64,000 nucleotides of DNA, from NCBI GenBank assembly GCA_028386065.3, contig JAKUCV010003073.1:42360-106359 (forward strand). The letters are read 5' to 3'. Made by a program: the position numbers and the translations under genes. The DNA is from Turnera subulata. Lineage: Eukaryota; Streptophyta; Magnoliopsida; Malpighiales; Passifloraceae. Positions 19,818 to 32,504 of the stretch are shown one piece after another; the stretch's first letter is position 1, and each line of letters begins with the position of its first letter. The notes under the pieces are model-generated. The model had not been told where the DNA came from, ran no database searches, and saw only the letters and a list, made by a program, of their open reading frames with translations.

Positions 19818-22680
19818 TGTAACGCCCCGATTTCTTCGGTATTTAATTTTTATAGAATTTTCTTTGGAATTTTCGAAATTTTATTTCTAATTTTTACCCT
19901 TATAGAATTTTCGGTATTTTTGATCAAAAAAATTTATATTTGTAATTTATTTTCCTTGGAAATCTTGTTTTAAGTTGGAATTAATACTTCTATCGAGTTC
20001 TTTTGGAATTTTATTGTGTTTCGGAGTGATGTAGTTTGGTGCGAAACTACGTAGTTTCAGGGAAAGGTAAAGAATAAAAGGGGTTGCGTTTGACCAAGGG
20101 GGATGGGTGCATTGACCTGCGACTTGAGGAGGGTGAAACGATGCCGTTTTGATGACCAAAACGACGCCGTTTTGAGAGCTGGCTGGGGTTTAGGGTTAGC
20201 TTGGGGTTTATAATCCATCTCTTTCTCTCTCCCTCCTCTCTTTTTCTTTTCTTTTGTCCCTTCCCCAACGGCTCACCCCGCTCCCCCCTCCTTCTCAACT
20301 TCTCTCTCTCCACTCTCGAGTAACCGTCGGCACCATCTCCTCCTCTCACTTCTCTTACCCTCCACACCACCGTCACCGCCATCTTTCCTCTTCTTCTTCT
20401 TCGTGGAGCCACCATCGCGACTCGAAGCCGTCTGCAGCGTTGAGGAAGGAAGAGGATCGGAATCGGGCTCGGGCTCAGGCGAGACATGTATTGGAGACTC
20501 GACCTGGGCATCACCGTCGTTGGCCTTGCGCCGTCGTCGCCTGGTAAGCCTCGCCGACCTTCCTCTCTCCCTCTCTCTTCTCTTCTTCTTCAATCCGGGT
20601 TTGGTTCATGTGTTCAATTAATTGTTTGGGGGCTATGTTTGGTTCGTGCCGAGTTTGATTGGTTTGGCTTCCGGTCGTGGCGAGTTCGAGGTACTCATGG
20701 CAGGGGGTCGGCTGCGTGTTGTGTTGTGCTGTTCGTGATGGTGGTGTAGTGGTCAGCTGTGTTGTTGCTGCAGCTGTGTGGTAATCGAATTTGGGTTCTC
20801 CGGCGAGGGGGAAGGGGGTCTCGTGCTGGAGTTCTTAAGTTAGAATTGGTGGTTGTTTTGCCAAAATTGGGATCTGCAGGTGCATGGACGCGGGCTCAGT
20901 TTGGTATGGTTCGGTAGATACAAGGCCTTGGAGCGTGTATCCGCTATTACTGTGCAGGGATTCGATTCCGTAAGTCCCAACGACTTCTAGTTCTCCTTTT
21001 GGTCAGTTTGTTTGATTTAAGAGCGACGGATTCATGTTTGTCGGGTTGTGTTCCTGCTGGACAGTTGGAGTGAAGCGTTTTTCCGGGCCGTGGAGGATTT
21101 TTCTGGTGTCACAGTTACTGTTCTAGCGAGGGTTGACCGGAAACCGGCGGGCGGTTCACTGTTCCGGCGAGCGGTTCACTGTTCCGGCGAGACGACAATT
21201 TTAATTGGCCTTACACGGTAATCCTCAGATGATGTGTATAATTTACTTTCCGATCATGTCATGTCATGTACGGTATTAATCGATGTATCAGTATGGAATG
21301 GACTTAGTGAAAGTGTGGCTCGTTGAGAAACGCGAGGCCGGAAAATATATATATCCGGCGCACATTATATCTTTAGGCCGGAAAGGTCAGGCTCGGGAGC
21401 TCGATTATTGTGATTAAGTGAATGGGCCGGGCCTAGACCCAAGTTATGCCATGTTAAGGATATATGGGCTTTAGGCTCAAGGACTATTTTTGATACGGGC
21501 TATAGGCCCAATAAGGAGTAATTAATTTTGAATGGGCTTTAGGCCCAGTGACTTTAATTGATGTGGGCTTAGGCCCTGTGAACCGTTAATCGAGACAAAT
21601 AATTGAACTTAAGCGAACCTTTAGTCTCGGGCTAAGGTTATAGGATTTGTCGAGCTAAGATCATGGATCCATCTTAAATGGGCTTAAGGACTAAAGATTT
21701 CATGTCGTTACAGTCACGACATTGACATGCATTCATCATGTTTTTATGTGAACCTTATGTGTGGTCATTTTGATTCCAATATAGGATATGTTAAGGTGGG
21801 ATGAGCTTCGGCTTCCGAGACAATTATTATGGCCAAGGTGAGGACTTATAAACCTTTGTATGCATTACTGCCTACAATGCTCGGTTAATTGTCTTGGTAT
21901 ATAATGTGGTATTGATTGTTGGTCTTGAATGCTGTATGCATGCTTGTCTGATGTGCTGAGGTTGCTATTTGCAAGTGTATCATGTTGATGATACCTATGT
22001 TGTGGTGTGCCTGATTATGTGACCTATTGTCCGATGTGATGTATTGTGTCTGTCGAGCATGACATGTAATGTGCTGATAAAACACATGAGATATAGATTT
22101 GTGGTTTGTGTGGTGGACTGTGGGCTGGAGGCCCGAACTTGAGTATAAGATATTAAATCCACACAACACTGTTTGATCATAATTTATGGCACAACTCTTA
22201 AAACATTATTGAGAATAACGTACATAATAATTCTACTGTGGGGCTGTTGACCGGTTGGTTCGAGCGGGAAGTAATACCCCTCGGGATGGCATGCGGGTTT
22301 GCATGTGGGCCTGTGATGGCCGGTTCTACCTCCCTCCTTCTACCTCCCCCTTTCTACCTCCCTCTTTCTCTCTGTCTCTCTCTCTCTCTCTCTATGGATA
22401 TGTTGGGCTTCGTGCCTGGTTTATTTGGGCTTCGTGCCTGGTTTATTTGGGCTTATGCCTGGTTGTCTCATGAGACGGGACCGAGCTCGACGCACATAGT
22501 AGAGGGCCCTAATAAAATATTTAAACATAATAACAAGGATAGTAAAATAAGTAACGATAGGTGATGGTTCGAGTCTGATGATGACTTTTGTTGTGTATTG
22601 TGAATTGTTTTGTGCACTGTGTTTGCTATTGTCTTTTGCCGGTGTATTTGTAGTTGATTTGTAATTGTATATTATTGGAT
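19818..22680 (+). repeat. LARD-like element, middle LTR, truncated at its 3' end
   Basis: It starts TGTAACGCCCCGATTTCTTCGG. Its first 2 kb are clearly diverged from the outer LTRs, while the last 0.8 kb (21850-22680) is nearly identical to them. It breaks at TATTATTGG, where internal sequence resumes (TTGGATAAGACTC), with ATTGG shared by both sides of the junction. Confidence 0.8.
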
Positions 22681-22914
22681 AAGACTCACGGGTTAATGTT
22701 TTTGATCTGGTGTTCTTTAGATCATGTTTGACTAAAGTCGAGGATCGACTTGGTAAACCGGAGTTTTTAGAAGTGTAATTGATGGTCATGATGGTTCTAC
22801 TTGGTGGTTTGGCCAACGGTACTTTGATACCGGACGACACTTGTTTGTGTCAGTTTTGTTGCTTGACCTATTCTATAAATTTCGAGGACGAAATTTTCCT
22901 AAGTGGGGTAGAAC
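22681..22914 (+). other. Repeated 3' internal tail with polypurine tract
   Basis: This is a second copy of 19567-19817, ending ATTTCGAGGACGAAATTTT and AAGTGGGGTAGA before the right LTR. Confidence 0.75.
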
Positions 22915-25900
22915 TGTATCGCCCCGAATTTTCGATATTTGATTTCCATGGAATTTTCAAAATTTTTGGAATTTAATTTCCAATTTTGTCCTTATAGAAT
23001 TTCCAGGATCTTTGGTCGAGAAAATAATTTATTTCTTTGTAAATGTTACAATTATATTGGCATTATTCTTTAATCGGTTTGTTTTGGAATTTAATTGTGT
23101 TTCGGTGAAACACGGATTTTTGACGTCGTTTGGTATGATACTACGTAGTTTTGGGGAGTCCAATACATAAAACTCAAGGTTGTGCTGTGTTTTGACCAGG
23201 GGAAGAGGGTTGACTGTGCCTAAGACCAAAACGACGTTGTTTTGGTCCCGGCCGAATCAACCCTAACCCTAGGGTATAAAATCCCTCATTTTCTCCCTCT
23301 CTCCTGCTTCTTTCTTTTCTCTTCTTCTCGAGAACGGCTGCCCACTTCTTCCTTTTTCCAATTTTCCCTCTACTCTCCCACTCTTTCTATTTGTGTTCAT
23401 TGTGAATTACCAAACCGTTTTCCACAAATTTGTTCCTCCTCTTATTTCTTTTTACTTCTTTTTCTCCCCAGTTTCGTTATCTTCTCCCCTATCTTCAGTG
23501 CGCCGCACCGAAAACACCAAGGACTGCCGCCGTTGCTGCGCCGAGGTTGGGATGAGGACGAACTCATGACCTGTTGTTATTGCCGCTACCATTCTCTCCT
23601 CTTCTTCGAACCGTCGCTATTTGGATCTGAGATTGTCTACAGTGTCGAGGAGGGGAGTTATGGAGGCTCGGCGTGAGATTTGTGCATCGGCGGGGGCGCG
23701 ACAGAGTCGCCGGCGCCGCCTTCTCGGTAAGCCCAGTTCTTCCCCTTCCTCTTCCTCTTATTTCAATACCCGTCCAGTTGAGGAGTTGTGGTTTGTGTTT
23801 AACCCATTCGGGTTTTTGTTTGGTTGTGTGGCCTGTGAGGGATCGAGGGCGGATGCAGTGGTGTGGCCGGACAGTCGGTTTGGACGACTCGGGTTTGAGT
23901 CGTGATCGGAAGCTCGGAGTGGACGTCGTGGCAGCACTGTCGTTGCTCTTACCGCTGTCATCGCTGCCGGTTGTTGCGGTAAGCCACCGATGCCGTTTCT
24001 CCGTTTCTTCCCTGCTTTTCTTTTCTTTTGTCTTTTCGTTTTTGGGCCGAGGTCAATCCAGTTTTTGGTGGCCGGTTATGTCGGTGCTTGAAGGTTGATG
24101 GTGGTGGGCTGGTGTTGGCTGAGTTGTGGTCTGATAGTTGTTGGACTTGGGGATTCGGGTTCCTGAGTGTTTGGTTCGGACAGGACGAATCGGTTTCCGG
24201 TAAGGTTTCTTAGTACCTCTTCTTGTCTTTGATTCGTTTGGTGTTTTGTGGCTGCTGAGATGATGGGATTGAATTTGGATGATGATGTTCGGAATTTGAA
24301 CAGTTACCCGGGTTGTTTTCCGGATTATTGTGGATTCTCCGGCGAGGCAGTAGCCGGAATCCGGCACAGAAGTACTGTTCCGGCGAGGCTGACTGGAATC
24401 CGGCGAGGCTCGGGAATTTTCTGGCGAGCGAGTTATTATTCCGGTGTGCATCTTGAGTTGGCATTAAATGGTAATTCCTAGCGATGCTTGTATTCTAATT
24501 TTGTACATGTCATGTACTAGATATGCATTTTAATCGATGTAACAAGATATAATGGACTAGTGGAAAACGAGTGTGACGAGTTGAGAGTCGCATGGCCGGA
24601 TTCTCACCGTCGAGCATAGTACCTTTAGGCCGGAAAGAGTAAGCTCGGGTTACAAGTTAGCTTGGTTATTATGATGGGCCGGGCCTAGGCCCAGTAACTC
24701 TATATGACTCATGGTTATGGAATGGGCTTTAGGCCCAATAAAGAGTAGTTAATTTAAGATGGGTTTTAGGCCCAATGGCTTAAAATGATTCGGGCTTTAG
24801 GCCCAGATATATGTTTGGACATGGTTTGGGCTTTAAGCCTAATAAAGTGTAATTGATTTAATATGGGCTTTAGGCCCAAATAAGATTAAGGTATGATTTG
24901 GGCCTCAGGCCCAATGGATAATTTAACCTGATAAATATTATTAATATAGGCTTGAGATCGAAGGACTTGAGGATAATGATTGGGCTTAAGGACTCAAAAT
25001 GATACATTGATATAAGTACGTTCTAGAGTACATTCGTAATTGTTGTATGTGTACCTTATACATAGTCGCATTTCTTTTGTTATGTATATACGATATGTTG
25101 AGGCGGAACAAGGCTTCAGGTTCCGAAACAATTGATATGGCCCAGGTGAGGACATATAAACCTTTGTATGCTTTACTGCCTACAATGCTCGGTTAATTCT
25201 CTTGGTATGAATTGGTGAAGGTGCTCTCCTTGAGGGGGGTAAAAAGCATCACGTCCCGAGTTCGAATCCCTAGAGCTGCAGCATGGTAAAGGATTTAATG
25301 GGGCGGAGGGAGTGATGTAACAATACCTGAATATGGTGGGTCCCTCGGGGAGTGGGCCTTCACATGTCTGATGTGCTGATGTTGCTATTTGCAAGTGTAT
25401 TATGTTGATGATACCTATGTTGTGGTGTGCCTGATTTTGTGACATGTTGTCCGATGTGATGTTTTGTGTCTGTCGAGCATGACATGTAATGTGATGTTAA
25501 AACAAGTGAGATATAGATTTGTGATTTGTGTGGTGGACTGTGGGCTGGAGGCCCGGATTTGAGAATAAAATGTTAAATCCACACAACCCTTTTTGACAAT
25601 AACGTATGGTACAACTCTTAAAGGATAATTGAGAATAACAAATTACAATAATTCTACGGTGGGGCTGTTGACCGGTTGGTTCGAGCGGGAAGTGATACCC
25701 CTCGGGATTTCATGCGGTTTAGCATGGTATATGCGGTTTAGCATATGGGTCTGTTATGACCGGTTCTACCTCCCTCTTTCTACCACCCCCTTTCTACCTC
25801 CCTCCTTCTCTCTGTCTCTCTCTCCCTCTCTATGGATATGTTTGGGCTTCGTGCCTGGTTTATTTAGGCTTATGCCTGGTTGTCTCATGAGACGGGACCG

Positions 25901-26479
25901 AGCTCGACGCACACTGTAGAGGGCCCTAATAAAAGATTTAAACCTAATAACAAAGATAATAAAATAAGTAACGATAAGTGACGGTTGAAGTCTGATGATG
26001 ACTTGTGTTGTGTATTGTGAATTGTTTGTGCACTGTGTTTGCTATTGCCTTTTGCCGGTGTATTTGTAGTTGATTTGTAATTGTATATTATTGGTTTATT
26101 TGTTTGTGGTGAGACAGTGGTTGGTCTCACCCCCTCACAGTCTTTTTCAGGTTAACTGCTCATTGAGCAGTGGTGCATATCAGCAGGTGGCGGTGCTTTC
26201 CTCTCCTCGGGTCGGATCCATAGAGTTCACTGCATACATGTTATCATATGTATAGTCTTCCGCTGCATACTCATTGTTGTGTAATTTATTGTATAATTGT
26301 TCGTTGATTATGTTGTTGATATTGTATCCCGGGTTGAAGGGCATTTTGGTCACTTCACATACTATACATTCTTTAATGGATAATTTGGGATACGGGTGTC
26401 CCTGGAATGATAAGGGCAATTTGGTCAATCTATAAACAATTTATAACTTATATTAATAAATTGGGACACGGGCGTTTCA
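22915..26479 (+). repeat. LARD-like element, right LTR
   Basis: Matches the left LTR almost base for base, but starts TGTATCGCCCCG (A to T) and carries the 149-bp short element at 25215-25363 in place of about 45 bp. Ends GGGCGTTTCA before the duplicated CTACG. Confidence 0.9.
25215..25363 (+). mobile_element. Short interspersed element, copy 2 (SINE or MITE)
   Basis: Same element as 1277-1426, with GTGAAGG and CCTTCAC ends and the B-box-like GAGTTCGAATCCC at 25258-25270. Comparison with the left LTR gives the empty site: about 45 bp between CTTGGTAT and TGTCTGATG is replaced by the insert. No target duplication is visible. Confidence 0.65.
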
Positions 26480-27243
26480 CTACGATACCAGTGCCCGGTT
26501 TGGGGGATATCCCGATAGTGAGGGAGATTCTTGATGGTTTCCCTGACGAGTTACCAGGTTTACCTCCGAAGCATGAGGTTGAGTATACAGTGGACTTAGT
26601 ACCAGGAGTTCGTCCTATCTCTATTCCACTCTACAGGATGGCTTCGACTAAACTTCAGGAGTTGAAGAAACAGTTAGAGGAGTTGCTATAAAAAGGTTAC
26701 ATTAGACCGATCACTTCACCGTGGGGTGTCTCGGCCTTGTTTGTGAAGAACAAAGATGGAAGTATGCGGATGTGTGTAGACTACAGGCAGTTAAACAAGG
26801 TGACTATGAAGAACAAGTATCCGTTGCCCAGGATTGATGACTTGTTTGATCAGTTGCAGGGTGCATCTGTGTTCTCAAAGATTGACTTACGATCCGGATA
26901 CCATCAGGTTAGGATTGCAGAGCAGGACATACCAAAGACTGCTTTTCGCACTCAGTATGGTCACTTTGAGTTTGTGGTTTTTCCCTTCGGGTTGGCAAAT
27001 GCTCCTGCAGTTTTCATGTGCGTGATGCATGGGGTGTTCCATGAGTTTCTAGACCGGTTTGTGGTCATTTTTATTGATGATACTCTGGTCTACTCGAGGA
27101 GTAAGGCCGAGCATGAGGAGCAATTGAGGTTGGTATTGCAGAGGCCGCGAGAGAAACAGCTATATACCAAAGTCAGCAAATGCGAGTTTTGGTTGGGTGA
27201 GGTGGCTTTTTTCGGGCATATAGTGTCGGGAGAAGGTATTAAG
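26480..27243 (+). pseudogene. chromovirus reverse transcriptase, N-terminal and palm part
   Basis: Resumes with CTACG. The frame reads DIPIVREILDGFPDELPGLPP, then KKQLEELL-stop-KGYIRP (a GAA codon is normally found at the stop), [25 protein letters not shown], then [25 protein letters not shown] and the active-site region FIDDTLVYS (normally F/YIDDILVYS). AFM is changed to VFM. It is cut after GEGI by the solo copia LTR. Confidence 0.9.
27239..27243 (+). other. Target site duplication of solo copia LTR (left)
   Basis: TTAAG, repeated at 28789-28793. Confidence 0.9.
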
Positions 27244-28788
27244 TGTTAGTTTCCGTAATCTATATGACACTCATATACAACATCAAATGCACAGCGGAAG
27301 CACGGAAACTCAACCAAGAACCAAGTGAAGCATGCATAAACCGTATAACAAAATTTATCGTACCTGTAGTATTAGGATCTTTCACCTAAATGTTGGACGG
27401 AATGAGCAAGAGCAAGAAAACGGCCTGGCTCCTCTACGGTATCCACACGAACCGTGATTGGCTTGAAATCGTCACACGAGTCAAGCCTCGAGCTCCCCCG
27501 GACTGATGTGCTAGCAAGAGTAAACTGGGAGCAACAAGTATGTGGTGTTTGTGTGTATAGTTATCTTTTTTCTTTCACAAAGAATGAAGAAGAGGTGTGT
27601 GTGCTGTTTTTTCTGAATTTGCAGAAGCAAAAACGTGAGAGAGAGGGAGGGAATGACCTGATCATTACACACTAAACCCACTCAACAAAAGCCTTAGCCT
27701 AATGGCAAACATGGTGGACCAAAAGTAGCATTATGATAATGCATCCACATAATCATGTTACCCACTAAAGCACAAAGCACACCAACTCATCACAGCACTT
27801 AAAGGGGCTCAATTATGCTGACATTCAGCAAACCAACCACCCAAAAACGACCTTGGTTCAACCATGGTCCAACCACGACCCAACCACACCCGGTCCAACC
27901 ATGGTCCAACCACAGTTCAACCACCTGCTCGAATCAACGGCTCTTTGTGTGTGACCCTGTAGGCACTTGTACGTCCGGCAATAATCGTAAAATCTCATTT
28001 TACAATTATAAGCAAAGAGCGGCGTCTAGCAACACATCATTGCTACCCGAACGACAAGATCAGTACTGATTCTCTATGCCTCGGAATATGTCATCGTCCC
28101 TTCGTCCCATTATCTAGATCAAACACGAGACATGGAATATGTCAATCTCGTATATGTTTAATCTATGTTTCTTGATCCCCGAGTTAACTGTATAAAACGG
28201 ATACCCGTGATATCACCATATCACCTAATCCGAGCATGGCCATGCATTTAACAGTTCAACTCTATCAAGAAACCATATGATAATATACCCGTTATATGGG
28301 TCGGACGAATCCCGTCTTGATCAATCAAAACCCACTACATACTCGGCATATACCCAATGATTACCCTTATGTCCACCCAGTTACGGATGACTAGGAATAA
28401 TATCAAAGTACATGATTCATATGTTGGATACCTTGACGATCTCAGGTCGGAGGACAATTACATCTATAAGAACCACTAATGACATACATATAACGTTCCA
28501 TGTAGGGTTCTTATGTGGGTCGGTCCAGTCCACAAGTTCTCCAACTTGTACCCGTATGTAGAATTCATATCACATATGCAATTCTCAACATACGCTAGTC
28601 TTAATTTATTATTACAACCCATCCGTAATAATAATCGACTAGGGACATTTAAGAATATGAAATATTCTAGGGTTATAAGTATGTGCAAGCGTTTATCTCA
28701 TAAACGATACTTATTGGAATAACCTTAATGTGTATACATGACAACAAATAATCATCCATGATTGGCATTTGGGCATATTACACTAACA
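27244..28788 (-). mobile_element. Solo copia LTR
   Basis: 1545 bp bounded by TGTTAGTTTCCG and TTACACTAACA with TTAAG duplications; no internal sequence. It is the reverse complement of the family LTR at 30189-31733. Produced by recombination between the two LTRs of an element inserted in the RT. Confidence 0.92.
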
Positions 28789-30188
28789 TTAAGATGGACC
28801 CAGCCAAGGTTAAGGCGGTCATGGAGTGGGCACCACCGAAGAATGAATCTGAGGTGCGGAGTTTCCTTGGACTTGTTGGTTACTATCACAGGTTCATCGT
28901 TGCCAGTGGATTTTTGAGAAACTGAAGAGTCATTTGACTTTTGCACCAGTGTTGACAGTTCCTAGACTTGATGTGGAGTACACGGTGTCTAGTGATGCTT
29001 CTGGTTTGGGTTTGGGTTGTGTGCGGATGCAGGAGGGTCAGGTAATTGCCTATGCTTCTAGGCAGTTGAGGACTCATGAGAAGAATCATCCGACACATGA
29101 TTTGGAGTTAGTTGTTGTGGTCTTTGCTTTGAAAATTTGGAGACACCATCTTTTCGGGGAGAAGTGTCGGATTTTAATGGATCACAAGAGCTTAAAGTAC
29201 ATCATGACCCAGAAGGAGCTCAATATGAGGCGGAGGCATTGGATCGAGCTCCCGAAGAATTATAATTGTACTATTGAGTACATTCCGGGAAAGGCTAATG
29301 TGGTTGCAGGTGCCTTGAGCCGGAAGAGAGTTTCATCTACAGATGAGGAGCACGGTTTTAAATGATTTGCCATCTTTGTTGGAGTTGAGGACTTTGGATG
29401 CCCAATTGGAGGTTGATGATACTGGAGCCTTGTTGGCCAGTTTGAGCATCTGACCGACCTTGTGGGATAACATTATGGAGTTGTAGTTCAGTGACACCTA
29501 TCTAGCAGAGTTGTGGGATAAGGCTCTCAGTGGAAAGAATTCTAGTTTTTACATCCGGGAGGATGGAGCTTTGATGACCTGAGGAGGTGGATTATGGATG
29601 AAGCGCACAACGCGCTGTATGCTATGCATCCAGGTAGCACCACAATGTACCAAAACTTAAGGAATCATTATTTGTCTGGGATGAAGAAGGATGTTGCGGA
29701 GTTTGTGGCTCGTTGTATGACTTGCCAGCAAATGAAAGCCGAGCATCAGGCTTATATAAGCATGTGGAGATCTTTGAATTTTCCGCAGTGGATATGAGAA
29801 AAATATAATTATGGACTTTATGATCGGGTTAGGGGGGACCGGGGTCGGCATGATACTAGATGGGTCTTTATCGAGAGGCTGAGCAAGTCAGGTCATTTCC
29901 TTTTTGTATATGAGACGGATATGATGGATAAGCTGGTTCAGTTGTATGTTTTGGTATTGTGGGACTACGAGGAGTTCAACTATCCACTGTTTCGGGCATA
30001 GATCCGAGGTTTACTTCCACTTCTGGAAGAGTTGTAATCATCTTTGGGTGCTAAGTTGATTCTTATTATTGCTTTTATCTATAGATAAATGAACAATTTG
30101 AGTGTTCCTTTCAGACACTAGAGGATATGCTTTGAGTTGATGTGCTTAACATCATTGATGCTTAAGATGAATAGTAGTTGTTGGATGA
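28789..30188 (+). pseudogene. chromovirus RT end, RNase H and integrase N-terminal half
   Basis: Starts [36 protein letters not shown] (RT thumb/connection), then a small deletion and frameshift near 28905. RNase H follows at 28934-29365: [37 protein letters not shown], and [16 protein letters not shown] (normally VADALSRK). From 29594 there is an integrase zinc finger (H-x-H...CMTCQQMK). From about 29800 to 30140 the core is barely recognisable (FIERLSKSGHF, FQTLEDML) with frequent stops. The copia insertion follows. Confidence 0.85.
30184..30188 (+). other. Target site duplication of full-length copia element (left)
   Basis: GATGA, repeated at 39971-39975. Confidence 0.9.
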
Positions 30189-31733
30189 TGTTAGTGTAAT
30201 ATGCCCAAAAGCCAATCAATTGATATTTATTTGTAGTCATGTATATACATTAAGGTTATTCCATTATATATATTTATGAGATAAACACTTGCACATATTT
30301 ATAACCCTAGAATATTTCATATTCTTAAATGTCCCTAGTCGATTATTATTATGGATGGATTGTAATAATAAATTAAGACTAGCGTATGTTAAGAATTATA
30401 TGTGAAATAAATTCTACATACGGGTACAAGTTAGAGAACTTGTGGACTGGACCGACCCACATAAGAACGCTACATGGAACGTTATATGTTTGTCGATAGC
30501 GATTCTTATATGTATTGTCCTTAGACCTGAGATCATCACGGTTCCCAACATGTGAGTCGTATACTTTGATATTACTCTTTGCTATTTCGTAAATGAGTAG
30601 ACCTTAGTGTAAGCATTGGGTATATGATAAGTGTGTAGTGGGTTTTGTACGATCAAGATGGGATTCGTCCAACCCATATAACGGGTATATTATCTGATAG
30701 TTTTCTTGATAGAGTTGAACCGTAAACGCATGGCCATGCTCGGATTATGGTATGGTGGTATCATTAGTATCCGTTTTTTAAGGTTAACTCGGGGATCAAG
30801 AAACGTGGATTAAACATATACGAGAATGACATATTCCATGTCTCGTGTTTAATCTTGATAATGGGACGAAGGGACGATGACATGTTTGCGAGGCATATTG
30901 AATCAGTACTAATCTTGTCGTTCAGGTAGCAATGATGTGTTGCTAGATGCCGCTTTTTGCTTATAATTGTAAATGAGTTTACAATTATTCCGAATATTAC
31001 AAATTCCTACAAGGTCACACACTTAGAGCCGTTGATTCGAGCTGGTGGTTGAACCGTGGTTGGACCATGGTTGAACTAGGTATTTAAGCTTGTGGTTGGA
31101 CCGTGGTTTTGGGCTGGTTTGGTTCACTAAATGTCTGATTTATTAAACCATAATTAGTGCCATGTGATATGTACTCCCATTAGCACTTAATGGGGACATG
31201 ATTAGCTAAAAGCTAATCATGTTGGCCAAAGGTATTGGCCACTTTGTCACATGCTTTTGTGAGTGGGAATAGTGGGTATAATCTGATTATGCCTTGTGTG
31301 TTCTTCACTATTGCATTCTGAATTTTCAGAGCATTGTGAGCTTGAGAGAATGAGAGAGTGATCAGATCATTCATCCTTTTGATTCTGAATTCTTGAGAGC
31401 TTGAGAGTGTCTGGAGTGTCTTTGAGTTTTTAGAGCAAGAACACACACACATCCATTTCTTTGAGAAAGAAAAACACAAGCTTTAGCTTCCGAAACCTGC
31501 TGCTAGCACATCAGTTCGGGGGTGCTCGGGTTGGTGATCGTGAGGCGATTGCTGGCTAGTTATCACGGTTCATGTGGATACCATAGAGGAGCGGGATTTT
31601 CTATCCGGCTCTTGCTGATTCGGATTATCTCTCGGTTTACTCAGTTTCACATGGATCCTCCATGAGTACCGGGATTTCCGCTGCGCAATTTTGTGTATTT
31701 CGATTGTCAATTTGCATGACCCGGTTACTTACA
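30189..31733 (+). repeat. copia 5' LTR
   Basis: 1545 bp, TGTTAGTGTAATATGCCC to CCGGTTACTTACA. Contains a series of GGTTGGACC repeats at 31040-31110. The other LTR is 1606 bp, and small length changes separate them. Confidence 0.92.
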
Positions 31734-31748
31734 GTGGTAGCGGAGCCT
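31734..31748 (+). other. copia primer binding site
   Basis: GTGGTAGCGGAGCCT follows the LTR end at once and matches the same tRNA-primed site used by the SIRE-type and gypsy elements here. Confidence 0.75.
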
Positions 31749-32072
31749 CTTGTGAAATGCTAAACCGAATTATGTGTTCAATTGTTATATATGATGTAGC
31801 ATGAACATGAATATATATGTGATATATGTTGAATTCGTTTTGGTATATATGATATGCTGAATCATTTTGGTATATGAGATATGCTGAATCATCTTGAGTA
31901 TATATGATATAAGTTGATGTTGTGTTTTGTCAAAAGTGTTTTGACAACAAGCACTTCATTGGAATGTGATATCAATCAAGGTGTTCTTGGCAGTAAGTCG
32001 AAGAGTTCGACTAAAAAAATCGACTGTCGGTTTTTGTATAGAACGATTGTCGTTCCAGTACAGCAGGGCCAG

Positions 32073-32504
32073 AACATCGTTGTTGGTTAGACTAACATCG
32101 ATGTTCACATGGAGATTAGCCTTGGCCGAGCCTGCTGAACATCGATGTTGTGTCAATAACGTCGATGTTCTATGAAGGCTGGTCTTGGCAGAATCTCTGA
32201 AACATCGATGTTGTGAGACAAACATCGATGTTCACATGTCGTGTGGCCTCAAACATCGATGTTTAAAAGTAAACATCAATGTTAAAATGCTACTGGCAAA
32301 TTCTTGAACTTTCAAATTTCTCAAAAACATCGATGTTCAAGAGTTCAACATCGATGTTATTGAGCTACTACCAAAGGTTTGGAGTTCAAGTTACTCAAAA
32401 CATCGATGTTTAAATGTTCAACATCGATGTTCTTGAGCTACTGCCAAAAAGTTGGGAGAATCAGATTCTCATAACATCGATGTTCCAAGGTAAACATCGA
32501 TGTT
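32073..32504. repeat. AACATCGATGTT palindrome array 5 (copia leader)
   Basis: Seven doublets, 14 sites, 11 exact. Spacers are 8-9 bp. Second sites are followed by TGAGCTACTGCCAAA, much as in the SIRE-type arrays. The array is in the untranslated leader, 340 bp downstream of the primer site and 570 bp before the gag ATG at 33072. 32505-33071 has no other feature I recognise. Confidence 0.95.

Larger units (their letters stand above)
14896..26479 (+). mobile_element. Coding-poor Ty3/gypsy element with 3.5-kb LTRs (LARD-like), LTR-internal-LTR-internal-LTR
   Basis: Outer LTRs 14896-18367 and 22915-26479 are very similar and the element is flanked by CTACG. Between them lie a 1.45-kb internal part, a third, 3'-truncated LTR (19818-22680), and a 0.23-kb internal tail. 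No gag or pol domain is visible in any frame. The long LTRs with a primer site and a non-coding interior fit the large retrotransposon derivative class. The element at 58536-62316 shares its internal sequence and so is a relative. Confidence 0.85.

Noticed and set aside
25173..25445. tRNA gene at the GAGTTCGAATCCC motif
   Set aside because: No cloverleaf can be drawn around it; only the B box fits, and it is shared with the copy at 1277-1426.
28476..28722. 70-codon ORFs repeated at 28476, 36892, 48807 and 56759
   Set aside because: They recur because they lie in copies of the copia LTR; they overlap on both strands and show no coding signature.
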